Shown here in pieces: positions 1-11,611 of a stretch of DNA of 64,000 nt. The DNA lies in assembly GCF_000003195.3 (NCBI RefSeq), contig NC_012871.2:3459997-3523996 (forward strand), given 5' to 3'. The notes beneath the pieces were generated by a model. That model did not search any database and was not told where the DNA came from. It worked only from the letters and a program-made list of their open reading frames with translations. The position numbers and the translations under genes are program-made. This DNA comes from Sorghum bicolor. Its lineage: Eukaryota; Streptophyta; Magnoliopsida; Poales; Poaceae. Numbering within the stretch: the stretch's first letter is position 1; every line of letters starts with the position of its first letter.

Positions 1-1228
1 GCATTTCACCCTGCATGTGTACAATATTGCAAACTATAAGGACATCCTAGCTGTTGATGACAATTACCTTGTTCCCAAGGGTTTTTATTGCATATGGGTA
101 GAAGTGCTAGTGCTCTAACTCCAATTATATATGATCTAAAATCAGTGATGGAACCATGGTTAATTGATTAAACATGATTATGATAAATGGAACATAGGGC
201 TATGGTACAAATGACTGTTGGTCATGTTGTCCTAGACCCTCCGTAAGGACTTATCTGTCGGCAAAAGCTGGGACTTACAGTGCAACCGGGAGAGTCACAT
301 GGCTCTGACTTTAGCTCAGTAATAGGATCTTTTCTAACTCGTTAGAGGTTACCCGAAAGGGCGCAAGAGGCGCTTGCCACTTTGGGTGTAGGGCTGCCCC
401 TGTTTCTATGAGTATAGCCGCGATGGAAATGTGCCATAGAAAAGGGGGGTTTTCTACATCTGCCTGCCGAGGAAACCTCGCGGCCCTAACTGGTTAGAAT
501 AGGCCTATGGAAAGCTTCATAGTGTACCCTGCCCGCTCACCTTGGTAGTGTTTGGGGGTCGACGGATCCCGGGCATATGGGCAACACGACTCACGGTGAA
601 AGTGCACAACCTCTGCAGAGTGTATAACTGTTATAACAGCCGTGCTCACGGTCACGAGCGGCCCGGAAAACTCACAGAATAACTGGTTACTGATGGCTTT
701 ATGGTACATGATGATGTATAATTATGCTTTAATGTGACTTATTGACTTACTATGGTTCTAATAACTGATCATATGGGATATTTGGGAGCTTAAGCATAAT
801 CTATAATAATTAGTGATAAAATACTGACCTACTAAAAGCTGATGCAGTGAACCTAGTTTAGCCTATTTGAGCCTCATAAATCCTCATGCTATGCTTGTGG
901 AGTACGAGATGTACTCACGCTTATATATTTCTTTTCTTTGGATAAAAATCCCGGATGGGTAACAGATGGTGGTAGCTATGAGGACTACCCGGAGGACTAT
1001 TAGGCTTGTGCTTCACCAGTCGACCTTCCCTGTGTGAGGGCCAAGAGATAGTTATCTTAGATTATCGTATTTATATTTCCGCTGTTATATCAGACTTTGT
1101 GATGTAATAACTACGTTTGTTGTAAACACTGCGATGATGGTATTTAATTTGTGACTTATGTGTGTGATTGATCTTTGGGCGGACATAAGTTTATGCATTC
1201 AATTTCTTCCTTGAAATTGGGTGCGACA
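1..1228 (+). mobile_element. 3' portion of a gypsy-type LTR (family A)
   Basis: The first 1228 bases match, base for base over long stretches, the reverse complement of 53145-54373, which is the inner half of a solo LTR with a clear target duplication. The shared end is the LTR terminus reading ...TTGGGTGCGACA. The 5' part of this LTR lies outside the window, so it cannot be said whether this is a solo LTR or the flank of a full element. It contains the triple palindrome block (611-651) described in the findings. No coding sequence is present; short ORFs here are chance. Confidence 0.85.
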
Positions 1229-1994
1229 TTAAATATAAACAAATCTATAACTAAGATATACATGATCCAATGAATATGAAATTTTTATTACAGTTTGATC
1301 ATAGAATAATTATCCCACCATAAAAAATTATCATAATTGAACCATAGAAATTGCAGCTATGAATTATTCTAATTAATTATAAAAAAACATAGATCTAAAG
1401 ACACATCAAAAACTCTATACCAAAGTATACTATATTATATGTTCACATGTGGATCTACTCATGTAAAGTCCAATAAAATTAGTTTTTCTATTTTATGATT
1501 TTTTGTGATTTATTATGATTTTTTAAAGATTTAGCCAAAATAAATAAAAAAGAAAACACAAAACCGCATTCAAAACTGCTTATAATAGGACCAGGGAGGT
1601 AGGATGAATGATTTTAAAAGTTGAGAGAGATGTTTTACTTGGTTTGGAGTTTAGAAAGAAAAAAATAGACTTGTGCGAAAGTTCAGAAAGGTGATGTAGA
1701 CTTTGTTTTTTCTAATGGGCCGGATAGGCTGTTTGGTGTTGGGTCCGTGAAAGACATGACAAATCCCAAATGGAAGAAGCGAAAACAAGGTGGGCCGTGG
1801 GCCTAATAATTTGGTAATAATGATATACACTCCTATGTAGTACGTTCTTCTCAAAAATAAATACGTGTGATGCATTACATAGTTGTGTGCATTCTCTCAT
1901 CTTGGTTTTTGTAATTGATTTATGTTTCATTTTCGATTATTACAAAGATGACTTACTACTACTGTTCGCAAAAAAATACTCACAAATCCACTAA
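1229..1994. other. Intergenic, AT-rich, nothing recognised
   Basis: No coding frame, terminal repeat or RNA gene could be recognised here. The region is AT-rich with short poly-A and poly-T runs. The ORFs of about 70 codons on the minus strand have no recognisable motif and are treated as chance. Confidence 0.5.
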
Positions 1995-2237
1995 GGCTTT
2001 GTTTACTTCCAATTTTTTTTGCAAAATATGAACAGTGACACTTTCGTTTGTATTTGACAAATATTGTCCAATCATGGACTAACAAGGGTCAAAAGATTCG
2101 TCTCGTCAATTTCGACCAAACTCTGCTATTAGTTTTTATTTTCATTTATATTTAATACTCCATGCATGCATCTAAAGATTCGATGTGATGGAGAATTTGA
2201 AAAATTTGGCAAAATTTTTTGGGAACTAAACAAGGCC
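1995..2237. mobile_element. Tourist-like (PIF/Harbinger) MITE
   Basis: The ends are inverted copies of the GGCCTTGTTTAGTTCC-type terminus (left GGCTTTGTTTACTTCC, right GGAACTAAACAAGGCC). A TAA duplication flanks it at 1992-1994 and 2238-2240. The interior is AT-rich and non-coding, with the conserved CAATCATGGACTAA motif seen in its relatives elsewhere in the window. Confidence 0.85.
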
Positions 2238-2735
2238 TAATTGACACCACCTACCAGTAACTTACTACGTGCACACACACTAATTGACACCACCTACCAG
2301 CACCTATGCAAGCAGGCACCCACAAATCCACAATCACAAGTGCACGTCCTACCACGCACAGGGCCTATACTAGAGTAAATCAATCGCTGAATCATTTAAA
2401 GTTGTACTGTAAATCAGAGCACAAGATTCGGGTGTCATATCCCGTGTACCTTTAGTTTTTGCCGAGAGCAAAAAAAAAAAATTGCTGGACTAAAAAGAAT
2501 TTGCCTATTGAAATGAGAGCACATTTCTGGGTCCAACAAAAGCATGCTGGATTCTGTCTCCTCTTTACATCGCACAACACAGGACAAGTTCGCCAACTCA
2601 ATTTTGTCGTAAGCTAGCACTCAGCTGACCTAAATTTTCGTTATTACCTTTTTTGGACGATGAAAAGAACCAGCGTTCAGTATCGATTCATTTTAGATTT
2701 GCACCAAAATATAGTTACAGTTGATATAATTATTA
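2238..2735. other. Intergenic, with a 42-bp direct repeat
   Basis: Bases 2237-2257 and 2279-2299 carry the same CTAATTGACACCACCTACCAG block in direct repeat, immediately downstream of the MITE. The short phrase CACAAATCCAC lies just before the MITE and again near 2321. Nothing else recognisable is present. Confidence 0.5.
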
Positions 2736-2998
2736 TTCCCTCTATCCTAAAATAATAAGCACATTTTAAATAGAGTAAAGACTTATGAAATAATAAATGT
2801 TAACTCTTATTTTCTCTTATAACATGTTGCCAGTTGCTAAAAAAAAATCATCTCAGAGGCATTTTAAATACAAATATATTGATGCAAGTTTTATGTCCTA
2901 AAGTTTTATATGTAATTTGATTAATTTTTTATCAAAGTTATAAAATTTGACTTTTCACTGTACAAAATTCACCTAGCATTTTGGGACACAGGAAGTAG
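2736..2998. mobile_element. Degenerate Stowaway-like MITE
   Basis: The left end reads TTCCCTCTATCCTAAAATA and the right end reads TTTTGGGACACAGGAAGTA in reverse, the decayed form of the CTCCCTCCGT...ACGGAGGGAG ends of Mariner-derived MITEs. The interior is AT-rich and non-coding. Boundaries are approximate. Confidence 0.55.
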
Positions 2999-3099
2999 AA
3001 AAATGTTTATTTTTCTATATTTCTTGAACAAGTCCAATTTATAACCTACCCTGAGGTCAATTTGACCAATGCAAAATAGTTAATATATTTTAAAAGTAG

Positions 3100-4240
3100 A
3101 GTTGATGATGGCCAAAAGGAAAATAATTTCTTAGTTAAGGTTGAAAACTATACTCAACCCTTGAAGGTTTAAAAGTGGGCTATTTTTTAACTATTAATGT
3201 ATTGCGATACAAAATAGTAGTGATCAATATAATTGCTTATACATAGATCATCCTATATCTCAAGTGCATTTTTTTTAAAAAAAAAGGTGTATGCGTAAGG
3301 CCTAAGATGCCTAAGAGGGGGAGTATAAATTAGGTTTCTAAAGACTAATGGCTAGAACACATATGAAGACCTATGTAAATGTTGAGATGTATTGACTTAG
3401 AAGAATTGTAGAATTGCATTCTTCAGGGATGAGGGAGTAACTAGAATTATATATAGTAGCACCCACCTATATGCTAGTGCTACACATAGGGAGACACTGC
3501 AGTCCGTTTAATGGATTTTTTTGTGGTGATGATCACTATTGTGGATGGCAGACACAAATGACAGGCCTTATGACATGTCACTAATGACTAAATAGGGATG
3601 GCTCCAGTGAGGAACTCTCACTTATGTAGCTTTTGTGATATAAAAAACTATTTTGGATTGTGAATAGGTAGCACTCAATAAAATAAATGATTTTATTATT
3701 CATCTAATTTTTAACCTTTCTTTAATTTATTATCAACTTGAATAGTGAAAATGACTTGTTATAAATTATTTTAGAATTGAATTGGTTATTTCAGTTCATG
3801 CCTTTGCATAGATTTTGTTATTTCAATATTGAATTTGAAGTTCAATTAATGTCTCAAATAGGTTTTTGTTCTATTTTCAAAATCAAGTTTAAAAATTATG
3901 TTTAGAAAATTAGTTTAAGATAAAATCTAAAACTAAGGTTAAAAGATTTTAAAAACTAGAGCTTATTTTGTTGATCTTAATAATATCTACATTTAATCCA
4001 TTATTTTCTACTTTGTAGTATTGCTGCTACTTACTTGTCTTTACTCTAGTTTTGTTCAATAAGATATGTTAAACTTGACATTGCCATATATGTTGATGGT
4101 TCAAAATAAATCTGATACTCCATCACAAAATATATGGTATCCATCAAAATTTATCCTAAAATGTACTGGATTTAGGTGTAGTAAACCCAACCTTAACTAT
4201 TGCCACTAAGTTTTTGCACACATGGTTACCTTGAATTTAT
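3100..4240. repeat. Copy 1 of a ~1.3-kb tandem duplication
   Basis: This stretch aligns in the same order with 4490-5770. Shared phrases include AATAATTTCTTAGTTAAGG, AAATTAGGTTTCTAAA, GAGGAACTCTCACTTATG and GATTGTGAATAGGTAGCA, and both copies end near GGTGTAGTA...CCCAACCTTAACT. The copies differ by many substitutions and small indels, so the duplication is old. No ORF over 60 codons spans it. It could be part of an unrecognised repeat element. Confidence 0.75.
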
Positions 4241-4489
4241 TGTTAATTTCAAGTTTTGATAGATCAACATCTATTGAACAAGGTTTAGTTTAGAGACAAA
4301 GGATAAATGTTTTGTAGCATGTTGTATTATGAGCATATAAAACGTTATATTTAGGATATAACGTATGTGAGACTGCTATAAAAATATTAAGCCATTTTTG
4401 CATTTTTAAATTGAAATTCTATCCATCTGTTGTCTAGTGGCAATGTCAATGCCAAGATATGCAAAACTATTTTAGATTAAGTCAAGGAT

Positions 4490-5770
4490 GAAAATGAATG
4501 ATTTTAACAATTGATGGTGGCTGAAAAAATAATTTCTTAGTTAAGGTTGCAAACTATAGTCAACCCTTGGTTTAAAAATGGATTATTATTAAGTATTAAT
4601 ATATCATGGTAGAAAATAGTGGTCAATGCAACATTTATAGATCATCCTATATTTTAAGCACTTGTTTGTTAAAAGAAATAGATTTATGCGAAAGGACTAA
4701 GATGCCTAAGAGGGTGGGGGAGTGTCATAAATTAGGTTTCTAAAAACTAATAGCCAAAACACATATAAGGTCCTATATGTCAGATGTTAAAAATTGACTA
4801 CTTGTATGCACACTATTTTAGTGTTTTGAAATATTAATATTATTTTGTATAGTTTTTGTCAAATTGAGATGTGTTAACTTAGAGGAATGCTAGTATTGTG
4901 TTTTTCCGGGATGGAGGGAGTAACTAGCATTATATATAGCACTACCCACTTACAAGGTAGTGCTACACATAGGGAGGCATTATTGCATTATTTTTTGTGG
5001 CAATTTTTTGTGGTGATGACCACTATATGGATAGCACACATAAATGACTGGCCTTAATGCCTTATGACATGCCGCTAATGACTAAATAGTGATGGCTCCG
5101 GTGAGGAACTCTCACTTATGTAGCTTTTCTGATGTAAAAATCTATTTTAGATTGTGAATAGGTAGCACTAAATAAAATAAATGATTTTATTATTCATCTA
5201 AGATTTTTCCAACCTTTGTTTAATTTATTATCAACTTGAATTTGTGAAAATGGCATGTTATAAATTATTATATAATTGAATTGAATTGCTTGTTTCATTT
5301 CATGTCTTTGCATAGGTTTTGTTATTTCAAACATAAATTTCAACTTCAATTAATGCCTCAAATAGTTTTTTGTTCTATTTTCAAAATGATGTATAAAAAT
5401 CATGTTTAGAAAATTAGTTTCAGATAAAGTCTAAAACTAAGGTTCAAAACAATTTTAAAAAAGTAGAGCTTATTTGTTTTTCAAAATTTAATTTTAATAA
5501 CTTTAAAATTCAGTAATATCATTCCTTAATCTCTATCAAGTCATTGATCTTAATAATATCCACATTTAATCCATTATTTTCTGGTTTCTAGTATTGCTAT
5601 TACTTACATGTATTTACTATATTTTTGTTCAATAAGATATATTAAACTTGGCATTGCCATATACGCTGATGGTTCAAAATAAATATGATACTCCGTCACG
5701 AAATATATGGTACCCATCAAAATTTATTCTGAAATATATGGAATTTTAGGTGTAGTACCCAACCTTAACT
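4490..5770. repeat. Copy 2 of the ~1.3-kb tandem duplication
   Basis: Direct repeat of 3100-4240. Copy 2 is longer, mainly through an insertion near 4790-4860 before the shared GTTGAGATGT phrase. It also carries GGATGGAGGGAGTAACTAG, where copy 1 has a decayed form. It is non-coding. Confidence 0.75.
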
Positions 5771-6061
5771 CTCATGATAAGTTATCACTGCTGATTTGGA
5801 AGAAAAAAATGCATCTTTTGAACTAGCTAGGGCATTATTACTAATGGTGCTTGCTATAAACCGGCTGTCACTGCTAGCTTTTAACACACACTTAGTAGTG
5901 ATAATACCAATAGACCTGCAGGAAGTTTATTCGAATACACTTAAATCCAATTCCATGCCTACTCAATCTTTCTCCCGTTCTACTCCCTCGGCTGAGCCAT
6001 GACTTGCTCACCTGATAATGGTATGATACTCTATCACTGGCACTTGCCCACTACTAAGAAG

Positions 6062-6337
6062 TAGGGATGAAAACGGATCGGATACGAACGGATATCACTT
6101 GTATCATATTTGTTTTTATATTTCTGGTCGGATTCGGATTCAAATACGGATAATGTCAACCATATCGGATAAGATAGAATTAGATATCGACATCATAAAT
6201 ATGTGATTTAAATATTCGGATACGGATACGGTATCGGATGTTAAATATTCGGATTCGAATACAGACAGATCTAAATCTCTCCAAACGAATTCGGTCTCGA
6301 ATACGGTCGGAAAATATCCATACCGTTTTCATCCCTA
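6062..6337. mobile_element. hAT-type MITE, 276 bp
   Basis: The ends are perfect inverted repeats, TAGGGATGAAAACGG and CCGTTTTCATCCCTA. An exact 8-bp target duplication CTAAGAAG lies at 6054-6061 and 6338-6345. Eight-base duplications and a TAGGGATG terminus are typical of hAT elements. The interior is a series of CGGATACGGAT-like motifs and is largely self-complementary. Confidence 0.9.
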
Positions 6338-6345
6338 CTAAGAAG

Positions 6346-6578
6346 GTATTTGGTTGGTGTTAAAATTTAACAGTACTATAACATATTTGTAATTATAGTA
6401 ATTATAATTAGTGTCCAATCATGGACTAATTAAGATTAAAACATTATCTCATAAATTATTCTCTAACTGTGTTTTTAATTTTATAAATAATCTATATTTA
6501 ATACTCTATGCATGTGTTCAAACGTTCAATCGGTGTTAAAAAAACAGGCCACGTTAAAAGAAGGCCAAACCAAGCAGG
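6346..6578. mobile_element. Tourist-like MITE, related to 22582-22814
   Basis: It begins GGTATTTGGTTGGTGTTAAAATTT and ends in GGCC-rich sequence. The interior shares ATTAGTGTCCAATCATGGACTAATT with the better-preserved element at 22582-22814. No exact target duplication could be assigned, so the boundaries are approximate. Confidence 0.55.
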
Positions 6579-6680
6579 GCTTGAGTGACAAAACCACCCG
6601 CGCCAGTCGGCCCACAACCAGCGGTGTTTATCGATTGTGTGGTAGTGAGTATTGATATTTTTGTATGTAATAATCATGTA

Positions 6681-6970
6681 GGAGGTGTTTAGTTCCCCGT
6701 AAAATCAAAAATACAAAATACTAACTACTTTGGAGTGATAAAATGCAAAATGCTAAAATTTTCAAGGTTTCTATCTAAAATACAGAATTTATTGTCCTCA
6801 TGAGAGCCTTTGAGGCTTTTTTGGATTTTTTTGGCCTGTTGAGGCCAAAATCCAAAATGGAGAATAACCACCTTTGTGCTAAAAAATTTGCATGGTGTTT
6901 AGTTCCATTTTGCAAAATGATAGACCAAAACTCAATTTTTTTTAGGAAAAAAGGTGAACTAAACACCCTC
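6681..6970. mobile_element. Tourist-like MITE
   Basis: The left end GGAGGTGTTTAGTTCC is mirrored by the right end GGTGAACTAAACACCCTC. Inside, the repeated phrase TGGTGTTTAGTTCC suggests one arm carries an extra copy of the terminus. It is non-coding. Confidence 0.65.
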
Positions 6971-7013
6971 TAAATATGGTCAATCCAAGGATAATGCTTC
7001 AACTAAACACTAA

Positions 7014-7249
7014 GGCCTTGTTTAGTTCCCAAAATTTCTTGGTTCTAGATATTGTATCACTTTTGTTTTTATTTGATAATTATTGTCTAATTATGGACTA
7101 ACTAAGCTCGATCAAATGATTCATCTTGCCATTTACAGACAAACTGTGTAACTAGTTTTGTTTTTTAACTATATTTAATGCGCTATATATATGCTGTAAA
7201 ATTTGATGTGACTGAGAATCTTGAATTTTTGAGTGAACTAAACACGGCC
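7014..7249. mobile_element. Tourist-like MITE
   Basis: The ends GGCCTTGTTTAGTTCC and GAACTAAACACGGCC face each other, and TAA flanks both sides (7011-7013 and 7250-7252). It belongs to the same family as 1995-2237. Confidence 0.85.
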
Positions 7250-7667
7250 TAATTAAGCACAATATTTGAACCGTATCTTTCTCGGATGGAGAAACGTAAC
7301 GCATCTAAGATATGGTGGGCGTCACACCACCACCACGTGGCCCCGCATCTAATTGGTACGGTCGTGCAGTAGCTTCACATGCGCGCGCTTCCATGATCCA
7401 TCGCGCTTAATTGCTACTCACGGCTGCCTGCTCCTTCCTGTCGTCTTGTGGCAATCCCGATAAACAACCCTGGCGCACTGCACACCAATTATCAGCAGCT
7501 AGCCGTTCTCTCTTCTCGATCTCCCTCTCGATCTTGTTTTTTACCCCTTGTTAATTAACTTGTTTCATTCATGTGTGTACCTGCCAATCTCGGACAGTAC
7601 AATGTTACTGTTTGCCTCTTGTGAGACCCACGGGCCAAGGCTCTTCTCAAATTCTCTTTTCCGTCGA
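7250..7667. other. Intergenic, low content
   Basis: Unique-looking sequence with CCACCACCACGTGG at 7328-7341, a G-box-like palindrome core (CACGTG). No gene can be supported. A promoter role is possible but there is no gene nearby in a suitable frame. Confidence 0.35.
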
Positions 7668-7827
7668 GGCCTTGTTTAGTCGGTAAAGGTATATTTATTT
7701 CGTGATTTACAGGTAAACTGTGTAGTTAGTTTTTGTTTTTAACGATATTTAATGCTTCATGTATGTGCCACAAAATTCGATATAACAAGAAATCTTAAAA
7801 AGTTTTTTTTTGAACTAAACAAGGTCC
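7668..7827. mobile_element. Internally deleted Tourist-like MITE
   Basis: It starts GGCCTTGTTTAGTCGGTAAA and ends TGAACTAAACAAGGTCC, with the usual interior shortened to about 160 bp. Same family as the MITE at 7014-7249. Confidence 0.7.
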
Positions 7828-7984
7828 AACTAGCTATTGATGACAAAACTAGTAATTATATAGTCTTCTTGTTTCAAACAGATATATATAACTGGGCAAT
7901 GGTAAGTATAAACATATATAGAATAATATTATGGACGCAGTTAACACACGGCCATGCATGCGGTTAGCGTATGAAACTCACACC

Positions 7985-8520
7985 TCAATCTCGTCCTCCT
8001 CCACCACCCCACAGCCTGCGGGAGGTTGGATCTCGCAAGAGCTCCAACGAGGCCTTACTGCTTGCGGCTACCTCCTTCCTCCTCCCCTCCCGAATGTCCT
8101 CATGAGCTCCAAATAACCTCCTTCTTCCACGGCGAGCTCCGGCAATGGGTGCTCCCAGTCCCACCCCAACCTGGCCCGACCGCTGCCATAACCCTAAAGC
8201 CGCCCTCTCACCGTCCCTACGGCCAGGCTGGCTTGCCTCTCCCGATCGAGTCTCTTCTCTTTTAAACCCGCCAGAGTTGGGGAAGATAGAGAGAGAGATA
8301 TAGGAGAAGCATGCTGAAAATCCTAACTCCGAGATGCTTGAAAGCGAGAGGAGGAGGAGGGCTGGCGCTGAACCTGCGGTCGGAACCCTACCAGAGAGAC
8401 GAGACACGGGGAACGAAAGGAAGAAGAAAGAGACGAGGCTGGTGGGACCAATCGCGCGCGGAGTGGGCGTGGCGTTTTTTTCGCTGCACGGCCAGCAGTG
8501 AGAAGCTTTAATTTTGCCTA
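7985..8520. other. GC-rich island of unknown nature
   Basis: Base composition rises sharply here. The longest frame is 194 codons on the minus strand, but the predicted protein is low-complexity (Arg, Gly, Ser rich) with no recognisable domain, and other frames are also open. Such islands often are 5' gene fragments captured by transposons, but no terminal repeats were found. I do not call a gene. Confidence 0.3.
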
Positions 8521-8588
8521 ATATTATATGACCTCTACCGAAACGGGAACGATCAGAAATAATGCACACAACTGTCTCATTCTAGCTA

Positions 8589-8830
8589 GGGGCTTGTTTA
8601 GTTCACCCTGAAAACCAAAAAGTTTTCAAAATTTTCCGTCATATCGAATCTTGTGGCACATGCATGAAACATTAAATATAGACGAAAACAAAAACTAATT
8701 ACATAGTTTATCTCTAAATCACAAGACGAATCTTTTGATTCTAGTTAGTCCATGATTGGATAATATTTGTCACAACAAACAAAAGTGATACAGTACCGAA
8801 AATTTTTCATTTTTCGGAACTAAACAAGGC
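8589..8830. mobile_element. Tourist-like MITE
   Basis: Left end GGGGCTTGTTTAGTTCACC, right end GGAACTAAACAAGGC, flanked by CTA at 8586-8588 and 8831-8833. The interior carries CCATGATTGGATAATATTTG as in its relatives. Confidence 0.8.
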
Positions 8831-8833
8831 CTA

Positions 8834-9230
8834 GTGTCACAAGCTCACACACACAGTCACACAGCTGGAAGGCCAAGCTTCCCCTGCCGGAGCTGCAGCG
8901 CACGGTGCCGCTCGCAAGGTAGTGTAGCTGTTGGGTCTCTCCGGTGGCCGGTGTGGGGGCGAATCGAGATGCTGGAGCGCAAGGCAGAGTGGTCGGGCGC
9001 ATGCCGCCGCCGGCTGGCTTCTCGAGCTCGACGGCAGCACTGCTCGCCTTCGGCGGCGTGCTCTATATATATATTGAACAAGGAACACCTAATTAATTAG
9101 CAACTCACAGTAGACACATGCATTTGCACAAGCATATTAATTAGTACTTCATAACAAGCACAAAACAATCCATATCAAGCTTGGTTGGAGCAAGAATAAG
9201 AGACAGATATATGTGCAGTCATATCATATA
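8834..9230. other. Non-coding stretch between two MITEs
   Basis: The first half is GC-rich with several short overlapping frames and no recognisable product. The second half is AT-rich with an ATATATATAT run near 9065-9075. It lies downstream of the C2H2 gene at 9719-10357 but beyond a plausible 3' UTR. Confidence 0.35.
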
Positions 9231-9597
9231 CTCCCTCCGTCCACAAATAAACGCACGTCTGCGCTTCAAATTTTGTCCAACAATGGAAGATCACTTACAG
9301 TCTGCAGGGGCCTAAAAGCTGTCAGTTCAGTAGCCGCAAGGATCAGAAAATAGCCACAGAAAAAACAGAAAAGTGATGGGAGTACGTGGAAACATCTGGA
9401 CCATCCGTTTGGTCATGCCAAGACCCACGTGTCCAAGGTTTCCTTGTTTGCAGACCGCACCGCATGAAGAGACGTGGGGTCCACAGGTGAAGGATGGGGC
9501 TCACATTTACAGATATAGGGGTAGTTTTGTAATTCTACACCTAGTATTGGTTTGCGTGCACAACCTCAGATGTGCAAATATTATTGGACGGAGGGAG
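9231..9597. mobile_element. Stowaway-like (Mariner) MITE
   Basis: The ends CTCCCTCCGTCCA and TGGACGGAGGGAG are inverted, with TA on both sides (9229-9230 and 9598-9599). At 367 bp it is longer than the usual Stowaway and its middle does not look self-complementary, so it may itself carry an insertion. The ORF at 9373-9600 lies inside it and is not a gene. Confidence 0.8.
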
Positions 9598-9637
9598 TAA
9601 GTAGATATGTGAAGGCAAGAAGAGAGAGAGCAGACAG

Positions 9638-9654
9638 TGATGATGATGATGATG
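9638..9654. repeat. (GAT)n microsatellite in the C2H2 gene 3' flank
   Basis: A short run of GAT repeats about 65 bases downstream of the stop codon of the C2H2 gene, probably in its 3' UTR. Confidence 0.7.
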
Positions 9655-9718
9655 ACCCAGATTCGTCTTATTAATTAAGCTTTCTCCCCGAGCAGAGATT
9701 GGGTCGTCACGGTCCTAG

Positions 9719-10357
9719 CTAGAGCCGCAGCTCGAGGTCGAGGTCCAGGTCCAGCTCCTCGCCGGCGCCGGACGATGCGGCGTTGGTGCCCGCGCCCTTC
9801 GGTGGGGCAGAGGCGCGGGAGCTCCTTCTCCAGTTGAGCATGTCCACGGTGCCGTCGGGCAACCTGGTGAAGGGGCGGTCGGCTGCCGGTGACGCCGGGA
9901 GCAAGGCGTGGTCCGTGAAGAGCGCCGCGCCACCGCCAGGCCTCTCGAGCTTGAGCTTGGCGCTGGCAGTGGCAGGAGGCTCAGCAGCGGCGGTTCCGCC
10001 GCCATGCGAGGCGAGCGGCACGGACACGGGAGCGGCACCGAGGCTGCTGCCCGGCCCCGGGGACGCCGATGCAGCGTAGTGGTCGCCGTAGACGTAGGGG
10101 TTCCAGCTCCAGCCGGCGGCGCGCTCCTTCTTGTGCGCGTTCTGGTGCCCGCCGAGCGCCTGCGACTTGAGGAACTTCTTGTCGCAGAAGAGGCACGGGA
10201 ACAGCCGCGCCTCCTGCTTCCCGGCGACGGCGACGCAAGCCGTCACCTGGACCTGGTCCTGCTCCTCCTCGTGGCGGTGTCCCGTCGGCGCCAGGCCTAG
10301 CGCCAGGTCCACCGCCGCAGCCGGTTGAGAGGGCAGCGACCAGGGCGCCTTCTCCAT
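9719..10357 (-). CDS. Single-finger C2H2-EAR transcriptional repressor (paralogue 1)
   Basis: Intronless gene encoding 212 aa. One plant-type C2H2 finger lies at residues 55-75 (C55, C58, H71, H75) with the plant-specific QALGGH core. A leucine-rich EAR-like motif DLALGL sits near residues 17-22, and a strong C-terminal EAR motif ([11 protein letters not shown]) closes the protein. In this family the finger binds DNA in the nucleus and EAR motifs recruit TOPLESS-type co-repressors. I place the start at the ATG at 10357, because the longer frame upstream begins only with TTG and the ATG start aligns with the paralogue at 30511. Gly/Ala/Ser/Pro-rich linkers follow the finger. Resemblance to the rice PROG1-like tandem group is my inference from the finger sequence and clustering. 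High GC is normal for grass genes of this class. Confidence 0.93.
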   Translation of the reverse strand: MEKAPWSLPSQPAAAVDLALGLAPTGHRHEEEQDQVQVTACVAVAGKQEARLFPCLFCDKKFLKSQALGGHQNAHKKERAAGWSWNPYVYGDHYAASASPGPGSSLGAAPVSVPLASHGGGTAAAEPPATASAKLKLERPGGGAALFTDHALLPASPAADRPFTRLPDGTVDMLNWRRSSRASAPPKGAGTNAASSGAGEELDLDLDLELRL

Positions 10358-10655
10358 GCAATCGGAAGGAATTTTGGCAAGAGGCTGCCGTCGGGGTGGG
10401 ACTGTTACAAGTTGTACCACTGCCAGTGCCAAGCTAGCTAGGTATACTAAAATTCGACGGCTGTGTTACAGAAATGGAAACGAATGGGAAATAAGCATTG
10501 CGACGTGCTACCGGTGAGATCGATGGGTAGTAGTACTACTTGACATGAGTGGATGGGCTTGAAGGGCATCCAGGTCTCTTTTGGTGTGTGTTGTAAAAAA
10601 AAAAAGGGTCTCTTTTAATTTGGTACTACTAGCAATAGCAAGGAGTAGAGACAGA

Positions 10656-10667
10656 AGGCTATATATG
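10656..10667 (-). promoter_or_regulatory. Candidate TATA box of C2H2 gene 1
   Basis: On the minus strand the sequence GCATATATAGCC lies about 300 bases upstream of the ATG. The same neighbourhood is kept in the broken duplicate, where the MITE inserted exactly into this ATATA tract. Transcription start is not known. Confidence 0.45.
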
Positions 10668-11611
10668 CAAAGACAGCAAGTACATATGATATACAGAGGG
10701 GGGAAGGAAGAAAAATTCTGTGCTAGGCTATCTATATGCTAGCTAGGTTATCCAAGAAACCGGCATTTTCCTAATACAACAAAAATAACTTGTCTAAACC
10801 TTCTTTCGTATAGTAGAGACTGTTTGCCACGTGCAGAAACGTATGGGGAGAAGTTATTATTAGATTCATCACAAAAGAATTATATATTTATTTGATGTCA
10901 TAGGTCTTTTTTTTTGCGAAGGGAAGAGAGGATTATATTAAAACTCAGCATATTACGTCTTAAATACACATGAAAAAATATGAATTAATAAATAAGGCAC
11001 AATATTCTATCCAAATTCCCATCATCTTCTTCCCTCGTAGCTTTTCTTGATGCAGTCGAACACCGAAGCCCAGGGAGCAGTCTACATGTCCAATCTAATT
11101 ATCAACTCTAAAACACTGGACAAGCCGCAAGATGCAACATTCTAGAACCAATCCAAAACGAGACTGAATCGATGAATTGAAAGAATATGTCGACAGAGGC
11201 ACAATATAGGACACAAATTCATTACCTTCAATCCTTGATTTCTCTAGGTGAGCATCAAAGATGAGATCAACGATCACGAGTAACTTTTCTTGCTGCGAGT
11301 GCCCAGATGCACCCCTCCTTTTGCAGATAATGGCCATAAATTGACCGTGCTGATGAAATCGACGCCTGCAACTGCAATCTTGTTGCAATCACCAAATTCT
11401 TCACAGGTAGCAAAGATCCCGACTAAAAATCATCTAACTTCGTCGGTAGATTTATTTGGGCTAAATCCTAAGCAAATTAGATTAAAAACTACCAAGGAGA
11501 GAGATGAAAACCCTCTCGTTCCTTACCACCGGCAAATGCACCAGAGAGAAGGAGAGGGGTCCAAGGTGGTGTTAGCGCAGGCAATGCCCTGCGACGAGCT
11601 AGAATGCAGCA

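Noticed and set aside
5787..5901. Short element with CACTGCTGATT and TTAGTAGTG ends
   Set aside because: The ends resemble CACTA termini, but no matching 3-base duplication or subterminal repeats were found.
7985..8569. 194-codon minus-strand ORF
   Set aside because: Low-complexity, overlapped by open frames on the other strand as expected of GC-rich DNA, no domain, no promoter.
9783..10300. Plus-strand ORFs of 98 and 130 codons
   Set aside because: Antisense shadows of C2H2 gene 1.
10357..10432. 25-codon upstream extension of C2H2 gene 1
   Set aside because: It begins with TTG, not ATG, and the paralogue starts at the equivalent of the ATG at 10357.
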